Notes under the pieces: generated by a model
Seen by the model: the letters and a program-made list of their open reading frames with translations, nothing else
Database searches by the model: none
Told to the model about the DNA's origin: nothing
Assembly: GCF_000334455.1 (NCBI RefSeq)
Contig: NZ_BANX01000039.1
Location: 1-64,000, forward strand
Direction: 5' to 3'
Length of the DNA: 64,000 bases
From: Gordonia soli NBRC 108243
GTDB taxonomy: Bacteria; Actinomycetota; Actinomycetes; Mycobacteriales; Mycobacteriaceae
Position numbers and translations under genes: made by a program
Shown here: positions 21,292 through 31,624 of the stretch, one piece after another
How the letters are laid out: the number at the start of each line of letters is the position of its first letter
Numbering within the stretch: the first letter of the stretch is position 1

Positions 21292-22527
21292 CTACCTGGG
21301 CCGAAAATCGGTGATCGCGGCACGGATCCGGCTGTGGCGACCACTCGAGTCGGAGGTGTCCACCGGTGCCGACAGTGCGTCGACGATCCACTCGGCGACC
21401 GTCGCCATGTCGGTCTCGCGCCATCCGTCGACGGTCAGCGACACGGTCCCGAGACGGATGGCCGATCCCTCGACGACCGGGCGCGGGTCGAACGGCAGCA
21501 CGGCCTTGTCGACCACGATGCCCGCGGCCGCCAGCCGGGCCTGCCCCTCGACACCGGAGATCTCGAAGCGGGACAGATCGGCGACGGCGAAATGGGTGTC
21601 GGTGCCACCGGACACGACGCGGACGTCGTGGGTGGCGAGCGCCGCGACGAGCGCACGTGCGTTGGCGACGGTCCGCGCGGTGTAGGCGGCAAACCCCGGC
21701 GTGCCCGCCTCACCGAAGGCGACGGCCTTGGCCGCGACGGCGTCCATCGCCGGGCCGCCCTGAGCGAAGGGGAACACGGCCTTGCGCACCGCATCGCGGT
21801 GGCGCTCCGGCGCGAGGATCGCTCCACCGCGCGGTCCGCGCAACACCTTGTGCGTCGCGATGGTCACCACGTCCGCGTGCCCGACCGGCGACGTCGCCAC
21901 CCCACCGGCGATCAACCCGCCGATCTGGGCGGCGTCCACCCACAGCACCGCCTCGGCCTCGTCTGCGATCGCACGGAGCGCGGAGTAGTCGAGGGGACGG
22001 GTGTACGACGTCGACCCGACCACGAGGACGCGCGGTCGGTGCAGCAGCGCGAGATCGCGGATCTCGTCGTAGTCGAGCAGTTCGTCGGACCGGCGGACGG
22101 AGTACGGGATCGGCTGAAACCATCGTCCGGAGAAGTTCGCCCGCGACCCGTGGGTCTGATGGCCTCCGTGTGCGAGTCGCAGTGCCAGGATCGGGTCGCC
22201 CGGCTGTGCGAACGCGGCGAGTGCGGCGAGGTTGGCTGCCGAGCCGGAGTGCGGCTGGACGTCGACCACCTGCGCATCGAAGAGGTCGACCGCGCGGGCG
22301 ATCGCCAATTCCTCTATCTCGTCGACGATCTCGCAACCACCGTGATACCGGGCCCCGGGATATCCCTCGGCGTACTTGGCCCCGAGTCCGGAGGCGAGGG
22401 TGGCGCGGACGGCGTCGCTGGGTGGCGTCTCCGCGGCGAGCAGCTGGAGGCCGCCGGCGCGGCGGCGGTGCTCACGGTCGATGAGGTCGGCAACCGCCGG
22501 GTCAGCGATCACCGGTGCGTCGCTCAC
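21292..22527 (-). CDS. Divergent serine hydroxymethyltransferase-like PLP enzyme
   Basis: This 411-residue fold-type I PLP enzyme of the GlyA family starts at GTG, overlapping the sua5 stop by 4 bp. Conserved: LGAKYAEGYPGARYHGGCE, QPHSGSAAN, HGGHQTHGS (stacking His) and PLP-Lys227 in ATHKVLRGPRGG. Several catalytic positions differ from canonical SHMT. The SEN of the ASEN motif is AET, the second Tyr of RYYGGC is His62, the His of the D-x-A-H motif is Gln201 (VDAAQIGG), and FPG-x-QGGP is FPFAQGGP. A canonical glyA is expected elsewhere in the genome. It could be a folate-independent aldolase or a glycine/serine enzyme with altered folate use; I cannot choose. Confidence 0.8.
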   Translation of the reverse strand: MSDAPVIADPAVADLIDREHRRRAGGLQLLAAETPPSDAVRATLASGLGAKYAEGYPGARYHGGCEIVDEIEELAIARAVDLFDAQVVDVQPHSGSAANLAALAAFAQPGDPILALRLAHGGHQTHGSRANFSGRWFQPIPYSVRRSDELLDYDEIRDLALLHRPRVLVVGSTSYTRPLDYSALRAIADEAEAVLWVDAAQIGGLIAGGVATSPVGHADVVTIATHKVLRGPRGGAILAPERHRDAVRKAVFPFAQGGPAMDAVAAKAVAFGEAGTPGFAAYTARTVANARALVAALATHDVRVVSGGTDTHFAVADLSRFEISGVEGQARLAAAGIVVDKAVLPFDPRPVVEGSAIRLGTVSLTVDGWRETDMATVAEWIVDALSAPVDTSDSSGRHSRIRAAITDFRPR

Positions 22528-23183
22528 CGACCGTCCGTCAGCGTGGCCGGATCGAGGTCGAGGACCTCGGCGACCCGCTGGGCGCTGATCGCGCCCTCGC
22601 GCAGGATCCGTGGTGTCGGACCGGTGACATCGACGATGGTCGACGCGACCGCGGCGGCGGCCGGACCGCCGTCGAGGTAGACCGACACGGACTCGTCCAA
22701 TTGGTCACGGGCCTCGTCGACCGTGGTCGACGGTGGCCGGCCGGAGACGTTCGCACTCGACACGGCCATCGGCCCGACCTCACGCAGGACCTCGATCGCG
22801 ACCGGGTGCAGCGGCATCCGCAGCATCACGGTGCCGTCGGTGTCGCCGAGGTCCCACGCCAAGGAGGGTGCCTGCTCGACGACGAGGCTCAGTCCACCGG
22901 GCCAGAAGGCCTCCACGAGATCGCGGGCGGCCGGCGGAACCGACAGCACCAAGCCGTCGATGCTGTGCCAGGACCCCACCAGAACCGGGACCGGCATGTC
23001 CCGACCGCGGTTCTTCGCGGCGAGCAACGACGCGACGGCCTCGTTGTCGAAGGCGTCGCAACCGATGCCGTAGAGGGTGTCGGTCGGCAGGACCACGAGT
23101 CGGCCGGCCTTCGTCGCGCCGACCGCGGCACGTATCCCCGCGGAGCGGCTGTGCGGGTCGGTGCAGTCGAATACCGTGCTCAC
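22524..23183 (-). CDS. L-threonylcarbamoyladenylate synthase (Sua5/YrdC family)
   Basis: This 219-residue protein makes threonylcarbamoyl-AMP from threonine, bicarbonate and ATP for the universal t6A37 modification of ANN-decoding tRNAs. The YrdC fold signature KAGRLVVLPTDTLYGIGCDAF is at about residues 25-45, followed by KNRGRDMPVPVLVG, FWPGGLSLVV, VMLRMPLHP and the SSANVSGRPP motif. Start is GTG 23183. It is 52 bp downstream of prmC and overlaps the SHMT-like gene by 4 bp. It corresponds to Rv1301. Confidence 0.93.
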   Translation of the reverse strand: MSTVFDCTDPHSRSAGIRAAVGATKAGRLVVLPTDTLYGIGCDAFDNEAVASLLAAKNRGRDMPVPVLVGSWHSIDGLVLSVPPAARDLVEAFWPGGLSLVVEQAPSLAWDLGDTDGTVMLRMPLHPVAIEVLREVGPMAVSSANVSGRPPSTTVDEARDQLDESVSVYLDGGPAAAAVASTIVDVTGPTPRILREGAISAQRVAEVLDLDPATLTDGR

Positions 23184-23235
23184 CCGACCATCCTTGCACG
23201 CCGACCGTCGGCGCCCGGTCCGTGGCTCGCGGGGC

Positions 23236-24102
23236 TCACCGGCGCCGCGCCGTGACGAAGCGTGGACGCCCGGTCAGGTCGTGGTGGGGCTCGATGTCGG
23301 CGAAGGCATCCGCCTGCGCCAGGGCGTCGACGACCGCATCCGCGGTGGTGTCGTCGTGCTCCACACCGACATACGCCCCCGGCGACGTGATCGCGGCGAT
23401 GGTGCGGGCCATCGGGACGATCACGGACATGCCGTCGCTGCCGGCGAACACCGCGTCGGCCGGATCGGCGGCGACCTCCGGCGAGACCGGAACCGTGGCC
23501 GGCACATAGGGCGGATTGGCGACCACGAGATCGACTTCCGAACCGAGCAGCGCGGTGACGGCCGCGACGTCGGTGACGTCTGCCTGGTGCACCGCGACCC
23601 GCTCCCCGACGGCAGCGGGGACTGCGGCGACGTTGCGCCGCAACCAGACCAGGGCCTCCGATGCGCGCTCGACGGCCGCGACCTCTGCGGTGGGTACGGT
23701 GGTCGCCACGGCGAGCGCCAATGCCCCGCTGCCGCTGCAGAGATCGACGACCATCGGCCGTGTCCGTCCGGCCAGTCGGTCCGTAGCCCACTCCACCAGC
23801 CACTCGGTCTCCGGTCGGGGAACGAAGACGCCTGGCCCGACCGCCAGCTCCAGCGGACCGAACGGCGCCACCCCGATGATGTGCTGCACGGGTTCCCGGG
23901 CGGCGCGCCGACCGACCGCATCGTGGAAAGCGTCGACCTGTGCCTCGGTCACCTCGTCGACCAGCGGGAGTCGGCCCGGCTCGACGTCGAGTACCCAGGC
24001 CAACAGCCAGCGGGCATCGGCTCGCGGCGACTCGACCCCGGCATCCGCCAGGATCTGTGCGGCCCAGGCGAGTTCGTCGACGGGCCGGTGAGCAGGCGTC
24101 AC
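23236..24102 (-). CDS. prmC: Peptide chain release factor N5-glutamine methyltransferase PrmC (HemK)
   Basis: This 288-residue enzyme methylates the Gln of the GGQ motif in release factors, using SAM. An N-terminal helical bundle (about 1-75) binds the release factor. The methyltransferase domain contains VFVPRPETEWLVEW, motif I VVDLCSGSGALALAVA and the catalytic NPPY at 196-199. The start is GTG 24102. It sits 10 bp after its substrate gene prfA, the classical pairing (Rv1299-Rv1300). Confidence 0.95.
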   Translation of the reverse strand: MTPAHRPVDELAWAAQILADAGVESPRADARWLLAWVLDVEPGRLPLVDEVTEAQVDAFHDAVGRRAAREPVQHIIGVAPFGPLELAVGPGVFVPRPETEWLVEWATDRLAGRTRPMVVDLCSGSGALALAVATTVPTAEVAAVERASEALVWLRRNVAAVPAAVGERVAVHQADVTDVAAVTALLGSEVDLVVANPPYVPATVPVSPEVAADPADAVFAGSDGMSVIVPMARTIAAITSPGAYVGVEHDDTTADAVVDALAQADAFADIEPHHDLTGRPRFVTARRR

Positions 24103-24112
24103 CGTTGCGCCG

Positions 24113-25204
24113 TCATGACGCCTCGAGACGCGCCTGCCGGTCGGCCGCGACGAGAGCGTCGAGCAGCGCGTCGAGGTCGCCGTCGAGTACCGCGTCGAGG
24201 TTGTTCGCCTTGAATCCGATGCGGTGATCGGTGATCCGGTTCTCCGGGAAGTTGTACGTACGGATGCGTTCCGAACGGTCGACGGTGCGGATCTGGGCGG
24301 CGCGTCCCTCGGCGGCCGCCGCGTCGGCCTGTTCCTCGGCCGCCGACTGCAGGCGCGCGGCGAGGACCTGCATCGCGCGGGCCTTGTTCTGCAACTGTGA
24401 GCGCTCGTTCTGACAGGTGACCACGATGCCGGTCGGCAGGTGTGTGATGCGGACCGCGGAGTCGGTGGTGTTGACGCCCTGTCCGCCCTTGCCCGACGAC
24501 CGGTAGACGTCGATGCGCAGATCGGACTCGTCGATCTCGACGGCCTCGACCTCCTCGGGCTCGGGATAGATCAGCACACCGGCGGCCGACGTGTGGATGC
24601 GTCCCTGCGACTCGGTGACCGGTACACGCTGGACGCGGTGCACACCACCCTCGAACTTCAACCGCGACCACACACCGTCGCGCAGCGTCTCACGGGACTT
24701 GACCGAGATGGTCGCTTCCTTGTAGCCCCCCAGGTCGGACTCGGTGACGCCGAGGACGGTGGCCTTGTAGCCGCGACGCTCGCAGTACTTGAGGTACATC
24801 CGGGCGAGGTCGGCGGCGAACAGCGCCGACTCCTCGCCCCCGGCGCCGGACTTGATCTCGAGCACCACGTCGTCGCCGTCATGCGGGTCGCGCGGCGCGA
24901 GCAGGTCGGTGAGCGCGGCGTCCAACTCCCCGACCAGTTCCTCGAGCGCGGGGATCTCCTCGGCGAAGGCGGCGTCGTCGGCGGCGAGCTCACGTGCGGC
25001 GGCGAGGTCGTCGCGGGCGGCGCGCAGCTTCTCGTAGGTCGCCATCACGGGGGCGAGCTCGGCGAATCGCTTGCCGACGCGCCGGGCGTTGGCGGGATCG
25101 TCGTGCAGTGCGGGGTCGGAGAGCTGCTGCTCGAGGCCGGCGTGCTCGGCGAGCAGGTCGTCGATCGCCGACGGCGCCGGTCCCGGCGCACTCGTCGCAC
25201 TCAT
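24113..25204 (-). CDS. prfA: Peptide chain release factor 1
   Basis: This 363-residue factor recognises UAA and UAG and triggers peptide release. The catalytic GGQ lies at 240-242 in [10 protein letters not shown], and the domain also shows [14 protein letters not shown] and the [18 protein letters not shown] region. RF1 length is normal. I prefer ATG 25204, with GAGGTGAG upstream; the longer frame to 25270 would run into the rpmE terminator. It is followed by prmC, which modifies it. Confidence 0.96.
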   Translation of the reverse strand: MSATSAPGPAPSAIDDLLAEHAGLEQQLSDPALHDDPANARRVGKRFAELAPVMATYEKLRAARDDLAAARELAADDAAFAEEIPALEELVGELDAALTDLLAPRDPHDGDDVVLEIKSGAGGEESALFAADLARMYLKYCERRGYKATVLGVTESDLGGYKEATISVKSRETLRDGVWSRLKFEGGVHRVQRVPVTESQGRIHTSAAGVLIYPEPEEVEAVEIDESDLRIDVYRSSGKGGQGVNTTDSAVRITHLPTGIVVTCQNERSQLQNKARAMQVLAARLQSAAEEQADAAAAEGRAAQIRTVDRSERIRTYNFPENRITDHRIGFKANNLDAVLDGDLDALLDALVAADRQARLEAS

Positions 25205-25271
25205 CTGTTGCTCACCTCTGTGATTTCTCCCCACGGTCCCCTGGTGGACCGAGGTGTCCGACAACGACAAA

Positions 25272-25312
25272 CGACGCCCGGCCCGGCACCTCGCGGTGCC
25301 GGTCGGGCGTCG
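25272..25312 (-). terminator. Rho-independent terminator after rpmE
   Basis: Arms CGACGCCCG (25272-25280) and CGGGCGTCG (25304-25312) enclose a second perfect stem (25283-25290 with 25295-25302) and a TCGC tetraloop. On the minus strand the stem is followed by TTTGTCGTTGT. It lies 9 bp behind the rpmE stop. Confidence 0.8.
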
Positions 25313-25321
25313 TCGGAAGAG

Positions 25322-25549
25322 TTACTTGGCGTCGGCGTTCTTGGTGCGCTTGCCGTACCGCTTCTCGAAGCGGGCGACGCGGCCGCCGGTGTCGAGGATC
25401 TTCTGCTTGCCCGTGTAGAACGGGTGGCACTGAGAGCAGACCTCGACGTTGATCCGACCGTTGTCGGCGGTGCTGCGGGTCTCGAAGGTGTTGCCGCAAC
25501 CGCACACGACCGTGGTGGTCGCGTACTCGGGATGGATTCCCTGCTTCAT
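25322..25549 (-). CDS. rpmE: 50S ribosomal protein L31, zinc-binding form
   Basis: This 75-residue protein starts at ATG 25549 (MKQGIHPEY). Four Cys form the zinc site: C16 and C18 in VCGCGN, and C38 and C41 in [11 protein letters not shown]. It is therefore the C+ type, which can be replaced by a Zn-free paralogue under zinc starvation. In M. tuberculosis rho precedes rpmE directly; here a 9-kb module separates them, and rpmE is divergent from that module. A strong terminator follows. Confidence 0.96.
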   Translation of the reverse strand: MKQGIHPEYATTTVVCGCGNTFETRSTADNGRINVEVCSQCHPFYTGKQKILDTGGRVARFEKRYGKRTKNADAK

Positions 25550-25738
25550 GGTTGTCCCTTTCTGTGGTCGCCGGGTCACCGTCGACGATCGGCGGTGTGA
25601 ACCGGTACCGGACTCGACCGCTCAGTATGCCACGCGCCGCTCCGACCCCGAAATCGTCGGTCAGCCCGCTGACCAGCGGTCCGATCTCTCCAACGACGAC
25701 GATGTGCTGGACATTCCCGACCGTCGCGGACACCCAGA

Positions 25739-25768
25739 CTTGGTAAGGCTTAGCTAAGTTTGTAAGCT
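25739..25768 (+). promoter_or_regulatory. DtxR/IdeR-like iron box overlapping a candidate promoter
   Basis: CTTGGTAAGGCTTAGCTAA at 25739-25757 matches 14 of 19 positions of the DtxR/IdeR consensus TTAGGTTAGSCTAACCTAA. It overlaps TTGGTA (25740-25745) and, 17 bp on, TAAGCT (25763-25768), a plausible sigma-A type -35/-10 pair reading toward the glutamate-synthase-like gene that starts at 25891. Iron-loaded repressor bound here would block that promoter. The box lies in a 341-bp divergent gap (25550-25890) that holds nothing else I recognise, so an effect on rpmE cannot be excluded. Confidence 0.5.
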
Positions 25769-25890
25769 GCTCCTCTGGCGCGTCTCCACCGTCGCAGGCG
25801 CGCCCTCACACTATCGATCCGCCCTAGCGGTGTCGGGATCGTGCCTCTCGGCGACGCCGGTGGGGACGCCGACGCCAGATCCGAGGACGA

Positions 25891-28800
25891 ATGCGGCCTG
25901 CAGTGCGCCCCGAGCGATGGCTCTGGGATCCCAGCGACAAGAAGAGCAGTTGTGGTGTCGGCTTCATCACCCGCAAGGACGGCGTACCCCACCACGATGT
26001 GATCGAGCGCGCCCGCGAGGCGCTGTGCTCGGTGCCGCACCGCGGCGGCATGTCGGCGCTGGGCGTCGGCGACGGTGGCGGTGTCTCGCTGGACCTGTCG
26101 GAGGAGTTCTTCCGCGCCGTGACCGGGCGCGCCGATCTCACGCTGGGCCGATTCTGCGTCGGCAACTTCTTCTTGCCCGCCGGGCCGGACGCCGCGGCCG
26201 CGGCCACCGACCTCATCGAGTCGACACTGGCCGAGCGGGGCTTCGAGGTCCTCGCGGTACGTGACGTCCCGGTCGACGACTCGGTGCTGCGGCCCGCCGC
26301 GATCGACGCACAGTTGCCGATCCGCCAATGGGTCTGGGAGGCCCCTGGCTCAGGGCACCAGTCGCACGAACTCGATCGGCTCGTCCAGCAGGCGCTGTTG
26401 CACATCGAGGCGGTCGGCTACACCGACCCTGCGATCGCCGGGCTCTACCCGCTCTCGCTCTCCTCACACACCCAGGTGCTCAAGGGACGACTCTCGTCGC
26501 CGGAGGTCATCGACTACTTCGTCGACCTCGCCGACGAGCGGCACGCGGTCCGCACCCTGTTCTTCCACACCAGGTTCTCCACCAACACCGACCCCCATCC
26601 GACCATGGCGCAGCCGTTCCGGTTCCTCGCCCACAACGGCGAGCTCAACACCGACAAGAAGAACCGCATCGCGCAGGTCACCGCCGCCGCGGCCCATCGC
26701 ACGACGATCGTGCGGCCGCCCGGGCAGTCCGACAGCAGCCGGCTCGACCAGACCGTCGCCGCCCGGGTCGTCGAGGACGACGTCGACCTGGTGACGGCCA
26801 TCGTCTCGATGATGCCGCCGGCATGGGAGAACGACGACACGCTCTCCCCCGCGGTGCGCGCGATGTTCGAGTACTTCTCGCTGTACGAGGAGAAGAACGA
26901 CGGACCCGCCGCCGTCGTGTTCGGCGACGGCACCGTCATCGGTGCACGTCTCGACCGTCTGGGTCTGCGTCCGCTACGCACCGTCGAGACCGACGACTAC
27001 CTGTGTGTGTTCTCCGAGGCCGGCCAGATCGCCGTGCCCTCGGAGACCGTGATCGCGCGTGGTCGGGTCTCCGCAGGCGGAATGATCTACCACGATCATC
27101 GCGAGAACCGCACCTACACGACGACCGAGGCGTACGAGAAGCTGGCCGCCGCACGGGATTACCCGGCCCTCCTGCGGGCCGCGAAGATCGATCTCGCCGA
27201 CGTGAGCGCGACCGCGGCCGACGCCCCGGGGCACGCCTCCCTGCCCGCCGAGGCGGACGGACTCTCCGACCACCAGCGTTACCGCGCCTTCCATCTCGAC
27301 CAGGAGAGCCTGCGCTTCTTCGTCGACCCGATGCTCACGAACGGAGCCGAGCGCGTCTCGGCGATGGGCTTCGGCAACGCCATCAACGCATTCACCGACT
27401 CCGAATCGTCGGTCGCCCGATTCTTCTCACAGCGCTTCGCCCAGGTCACCAACCCGCCGTTGGACAGCATCCGCGAGGCCGACGGCATGACGTTGCGCGT
27501 CGCGCTCGGTGCGCGTCCACAGGATCACGACTCGACTCCGTCCACCCGCCAGATCATCTTGCGCACACCAATTCTCACCGCCGCCGATCTCGATCTGCTG
27601 CTGCGCCAGGACGAATGCCCCGTGCACACCATCGATGCGCGGTTCCCGGTCGGCGCCGGCCAGCCCGCGGACGGGGCCGTCGGGTCCGACGAGCAGGTCG
27701 CCACCCATCACCGAGCTCTCACCACCGCGGTCGACGAGATCTGCGACCGCACCGTCGAACTGGCCGCCGCCGGCGGCATCGTGGTGCTCAGCGATCGCGC
27801 CGTGGACGCCGCACACGCGGCCATCCCGATGATCTTCCTGGTGTCGGCGGTCAACCAGCGGCTCATCGCCGAGGGCCTGCGCCTGCGTGTGTCGGTGGTC
27901 GTCGACAGTGGTCAGGTCGAGTCGTCCCATCACCTCGCCGCGGTGCTCGGGTTCGGCGCCTCGGCGGTGCATCCACACAGCGTGGCGCACCGCGCGGCGG
28001 AGAAATCCGGCGACGATGCCGATGCCGCGTTCGGCCGATGGACCAAAGCCGCCGAGAAATCCCTGATGAAGACGATGGGGCGGGTCGGCCTGTGCACGGT
28101 CGAGAGCTACATCGGCGGCGAGTTCTTCGAGCCCAACTTCCTCGACACCGAGGATGCGGACCTGCGGCGCTGGTTCCCCGCACTCGTGGCGCCGGTCGGT
28201 GGCGTGGGTCTGACACCGATCGTCGGTGCGGTCGTGCGCGCCCACCGGGCCGCCACCGCACCGGACGCGTCCCTCGACGCCGACGGCGATCTCCCGCTGC
28301 TGGGACTGTTCAAGGAGCGATCCGACGGCGCCGGGCACTCGTTCGGTGCGACGGCCGTCCGCGCCTACGAGGCGATGACCGCCGAGAAGCTCGAGTTCGC
28401 CCGCACCGGCCCGACAGGTGCCGTGCCGGACGATTCCGCCCTCCCCGACGCCATCGCGGCGACCGGGGGGCTCAGCGATCCCCGCGCATCCATCGGCCCC
28501 GACGCCGACGATCTCCTGCGAGTGCTGACCCTCGGCAGCCTTGCCGACGCCTTCGGTCTCGACGCCTCGGCCTATCGCGATTCGAGCTATGAGCGACTCT
28601 CACCGCAGGCGATCGACGGATTCCGGATCACCGACGCGTACCGGGCGTTCGTCGCCGATCTCGCCGGCCAGCGCGCCGATCGGCCGAGCGCGCTGCGCGA
28701 CGTCCTGGGCTTCCCCGCGGACATCAGCACGGCCACGACGGTGGACGAGTTCGTCGGCGAGCTCGCTCGCATCCGCCCGGATCTCAACGGGCACATCGCC

Positions 28801-31623
28801 ATCCGCGGACTGCGGGTGGAGGAGCCGGCCCCAGCGTCGATGAACGCAGGATCGAACGCAGGACCCACCGATACGCGATCGACGGCCGACGACACGGTTG
28901 CGGCGCATCTGCACCTGGTCGGCGACGTCGTCGAGGGCGAACGCAACCGCGCGTTCGTCGCGGCCGTGGGCACGGTCCTCGGCCACGATGCCGAGATCCT
29001 CGACTGCGGCGACGGCGGGATCGTCGTCGTCGCCACGGGTCCATCGGCCGACGTCCTCTCCTCGTGGCGGGGTGCACCCTCGGCCATCCCGCTGACCCAT
29101 GTGCAGCCGGCCCACGAGATCACCGCGACCCTGGCGTCCGGTGCGATGAGCCACGGCGCACTGGTCGCACCCGCCCATGAGGCTGTCGCCCACGGCACCA
29201 ACATGGTGGGCGGGCTGTCCAACAGCGGCGAGGGCGGCGAACACATCTCCCGCTACGGCACGGTCCGCGCCTCGCGCATCAAGCAGTTCGCCTCCGGGCG
29301 CTTCGGCATCTGGGCCGGCTACCTGGCCGATCCGATGCTCTCCGAACTCGAGATCAAGATCGGGCAGGGCGCCAAACCCGGCGAGGGTGGACAACTACCC
29401 GCGCCGAAGGTGACCGTCGAGATCGCTGCGGCGCGCGGCGGTACCCCGGGCGTCGAACTCGTCTCACCCCCGCCGCATCACGACACCTATTCGATCGAGG
29501 ATCTGGCGCAGTTGATCCACGACTGCAAGGCCGCGCGGGTGCGGGTGATCGTGAAGCTGGTGTCCTCCGAGGGCATCGGCACCATCGCGGTCGGCGTCGC
29601 CAAGGCGGGCGCCGACGTCATCAACGTCGCGGGCAACACCGGCGGCACCGGTGCGGCATCGGTGACGAGCCTGCGCTATGCCGGGCGTGCCGCGGAGATC
29701 GGTCTCGCCGAAGTCCACCAGGCGCTCAGCGCCAACGGACTGCGGCAGAAGGTCACCCTGCGCGCGTCGGGGGCCCACCAGACCGGGCGCGACGTGGTGG
29801 TCTCGGCTCTGCTCGGCGCCGACAGCTTCGAGTTCGGCACCGCCGCGCTGATGATGGTCGGCTGCGTGATGGCCAAGAACTGCAACATCAAGTGCCCGGC
29901 GGGACTCACGACCAACCCCGAGGTGTTCGAGGGCGATCCGCGGGCACTCGCGCAGTACCTGCTGAACATCGCCCACGACGTCCGTGAGACGCTCGCCGGC
30001 CTCGGACTCGACGGACTTGCCGCCGCGCGCGGTCGCGCCGACCTGCTGCACTTGGTCGACCATCCGGCTGCGGTCGGCACGCTGCGGACCGACGCACTGC
30101 TGGCTGTGATCGACGCCCCGGTCATCGACGACCCGGTGTACCTCGAACACGACTACGCCATCGACGACGAGTTGGTCCGCCAGGTGCGGGCCGCGATCAT
30201 CGACGGCGCCGCCGAGCAGGTCCGCACCGAATCGGTGGTCTTGTCCAACCGGAACAAGACCCTCGGCGGGCAGCTGGCCGTCGACATCGAGCGCATCCTG
30301 AACCACGAGCTCGACGAGACCATCCTGGCTGCACTGCCCGCGGTGGACGTCGACGATCGGGGGCGCGCTCAGCTGCGACCCGACTCCGTGATCGTGCCGA
30401 CCACCGGATCGGCCGGACTCTCGTACGCCGCGTTCTGCAACGACGGCATGCGCCTGCTCCACACCGGCACCGCCAATGACGGTGTCGGCAAGTCGATGTC
30501 GGGCGGCACGGTGGTGGTCGCATCGCCGGGCGGCGGATCGGCAGAGGTCGGCGCGAACGTCCTCATCGGCAACTTCGCACTCTTCGGAGCCACCGGCGGA
30601 CGCCTGTTCGTCGAGGGTGAGGCCGGTGACCGGTTTGCCGTGCGCAACTCCGGGGCCACCGCCGTGGTGGAGGGGCTCGGCGAGTTCGGCTGCGAGTACA
30701 TGACCAACGGTGCAGTGCTCAACATCGGTGGGTTCGGTCGCGGGCTCGGCAACGGCATGAGCGGCGGATTCCTCTACCAGTACGACCCCGAGAACGCGAT
30801 CGGCCGGCGCGTCAGCGGCGACTCGGTCATCGTCGGTTCCATCACCGACGACGCCGACCCGCTCGCCCCGGTGCACCACCAGGCCGTTCGGCAGCTGCTC
30901 GCCCTGCACGTCGAGGCCACCGGTTCGGCGGCGGCGGCGAGGCTGCTCCGCGACTGGGACTCCGAGCGGCATCACTTCCGCTATGCGATCCCACGTGCGC
31001 TCGCCGCCTACCAGGACAGTGATGCATTGGTCGCCACGATGTCGCGGCGTGAGCTGCTCGGCGAACTGGCCACCGCAGTCGCCACCGAGCAAGTGCGCCT
31101 GCTGAAGACGCACCTGCGCAGCGGTGAGCCCATCGCCGGGGGCAGGGTGCCCGAGTTCGGGCACACCGACAACTCCGAGATGCACCGACTCCTGAACGCG
31201 TTCACGGTCTTCGAGCTCGCGCGGGAGGTCGCCACCAAGCGGCGCACCGGACGGTCGGCACCCGACTCGAACCATTGGACCGATCACTCCATCGCGGTCG
31301 CCGCCCGCAACCTCGTCCTGACCGAGGATTTCGAGCTCCTCGGTAGGGTCGGCTCGTACGCGCGCGGCATCCTGGACGGTTACGGGGCCGACGAACTCGC
31401 CGCCCTGATCGCGGCGAAGCGGGTGGCGGACTACAAGGAAGCGCTGAGTCGGCGCAACGTACGCTCGATCGACGCACCGGCGACCTACGGCTGGATTCTG
31501 CTGCAGGACGCCAAGAACCGCGAGAAGCTCGGGTCGCTTCCCGACTTCGACGAACTCTTCGCCGCGCGCGCCGTCCCCGATGTCGTGGACGCGCTGCGCT
31601 CGGCCCAGACGAAGGCCGGGTGA
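25891..31623 (+). CDS. Glutamate synthase large-subunit-like protein with C-terminal extension
   Basis: This is a 1910-residue protein; ordinary GltB has about 1500. Domains in order are as follows. A class II glutamine amidotransferase starts at nucleophile Cys21 (SSCGVGF) with [16 protein letters not shown] and [10 protein letters not shown]. The GOGAT central domain spans about 530-800. The FMN barrel has [20 protein letters not shown] Cys cluster lies near 1325, then a GXGXG beta-helix (about 1530-1655), then about 255 extra residues of unknown fold. It should release ammonia from glutamine and channel it to 2-oxoglutarate. Oddities: the Cys cluster is C-x5-C-x3-C instead of the usual C-x5-C-x4-C; the PWDGPA and LDRNGLRPAR motifs read KNDGPA and [10 protein letters not shown]; and no gltD follows, but a diflavin reductase does. 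The ATG has GAGGACG upstream. The module interrupts the conserved rho-rpmE order. It may be a specialised GOGAT, not the housekeeping one. Confidence 0.85.
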   Translation: MRPAVRPERWLWDPSDKKSSCGVGFITRKDGVPHHDVIERAREALCSVPHRGGMSALGVGDGGGVSLDLSEEFFRAVTGRADLTLGRFCVGNFFLPAGPDAAAAATDLIESTLAERGFEVLAVRDVPVDDSVLRPAAIDAQLPIRQWVWEAPGSGHQSHELDRLVQQALLHIEAVGYTDPAIAGLYPLSLSSHTQVLKGRLSSPEVIDYFVDLADERHAVRTLFFHTRFSTNTDPHPTMAQPFRFLAHNGELNTDKKNRIAQVTAAAAHRTTIVRPPGQSDSSRLDQTVAARVVEDDVDLVTAIVSMMPPAWENDDTLSPAVRAMFEYFSLYEEKNDGPAAVVFGDGTVIGARLDRLGLRPLRTVETDDYLCVFSEAGQIAVPSETVIARGRVSAGGMIYHDHRENRTYTTTEAYEKLAAARDYPALLRAAKIDLADVSATAADAPGHASLPAEADGLSDHQRYRAFHLDQESLRFFVDPMLTNGAERVSAMGFGNAINAFTDSESSVARFFSQRFAQVTNPPLDSIREADGMTLRVALGARPQDHDSTPSTRQIILRTPILTAADLDLLLRQDECPVHTIDARFPVGAGQPADGAVGSDEQVATHHRALTTAVDEICDRTVELAAAGGIVVLSDRAVDAAHAAIPMIFLVSAVNQRLIAEGLRLRVSVVVDSGQVESSHHLAAVLGFGASAVHPHSVAHRAAEKSGDDADAAFGRWTKAAEKSLMKTMGRVGLCTVESYIGGEFFEPNFLDTEDADLRRWFPALVAPVGGVGLTPIVGAVVRAHRAATAPDASLDADGDLPLLGLFKERSDGAGHSFGATAVRAYEAMTAEKLEFARTGPTGAVPDDSALPDAIAATGGLSDPRASIGPDADDLLRVLTLGSLADAFGLDASAYRDSSYERLSPQAIDGFRITDAYRAFVADLAGQRADRPSALRDVLGFPADISTATTVDEFVGELARIRPDLNGHIAIRGLRVEEPAPASMNAGSNAGPTDTRSTADDTVAAHLHLVGDVVEGERNRAFVAAVGTVLGHDAEILDCGDGGIVVVATGPSADVLSSWRGAPSAIPLTHVQPAHEITATLASGAMSHGALVAPAHEAVAHGTNMVGGLSNSGEGGEHISRYGTVRASRIKQFASGRFGIWAGYLADPMLSELEIKIGQGAKPGEGGQLPAPKVTVEIAAARGGTPGVELVSPPPHHDTYSIEDLAQLIHDCKAARVRVIVKLVSSEGIGTIAVGVAKAGADVINVAGNTGGTGAASVTSLRYAGRAAEIGLAEVHQALSANGLRQKVTLRASGAHQTGRDVVVSALLGADSFEFGTAALMMVGCVMAKNCNIKCPAGLTTNPEVFEGDPRALAQYLLNIAHDVRETLAGLGLDGLAAARGRADLLHLVDHPAAVGTLRTDALLAVIDAPVIDDPVYLEHDYAIDDELVRQVRAAIIDGAAEQVRTESVVLSNRNKTLGGQLAVDIERILNHELDETILAALPAVDVDDRGRAQLRPDSVIVPTTGSAGLSYAAFCNDGMRLLHTGTANDGVGKSMSGGTVVVASPGGGSAEVGANVLIGNFALFGATGGRLFVEGEAGDRFAVRNSGATAVVEGLGEFGCEYMTNGAVLNIGGFGRGLGNGMSGGFLYQYDPENAIGRRVSGDSVIVGSITDDADPLAPVHHQAVRQLLALHVEATGSAAAARLLRDWDSERHHFRYAIPRALAAYQDSDALVATMSRRELLGELATAVATEQVRLLKTHLRSGEPIAGGRVPEFGHTDNSEMHRLLNAFTVFELAREVATKRRTGRSAPDSNHWTDHSIAVAARNLVLTEDFELLGRVGSYARGILDGYGADELAALIAAKRVADYKEALSRRNVRSIDAPATYGWILLQDAKNREKLGSLPDFDELFAARAVPDVVDALRSAQTKAG

Positions 31624-31624
31624 C

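Noticed and set aside
20263-22680. 805-residue open frame on the plus strand across wecA and the SHMT-like gene
   Set aside because: It spans two real minus-strand genes; the composition is His/Arg/Asp-rich shadow sequence without motifs.
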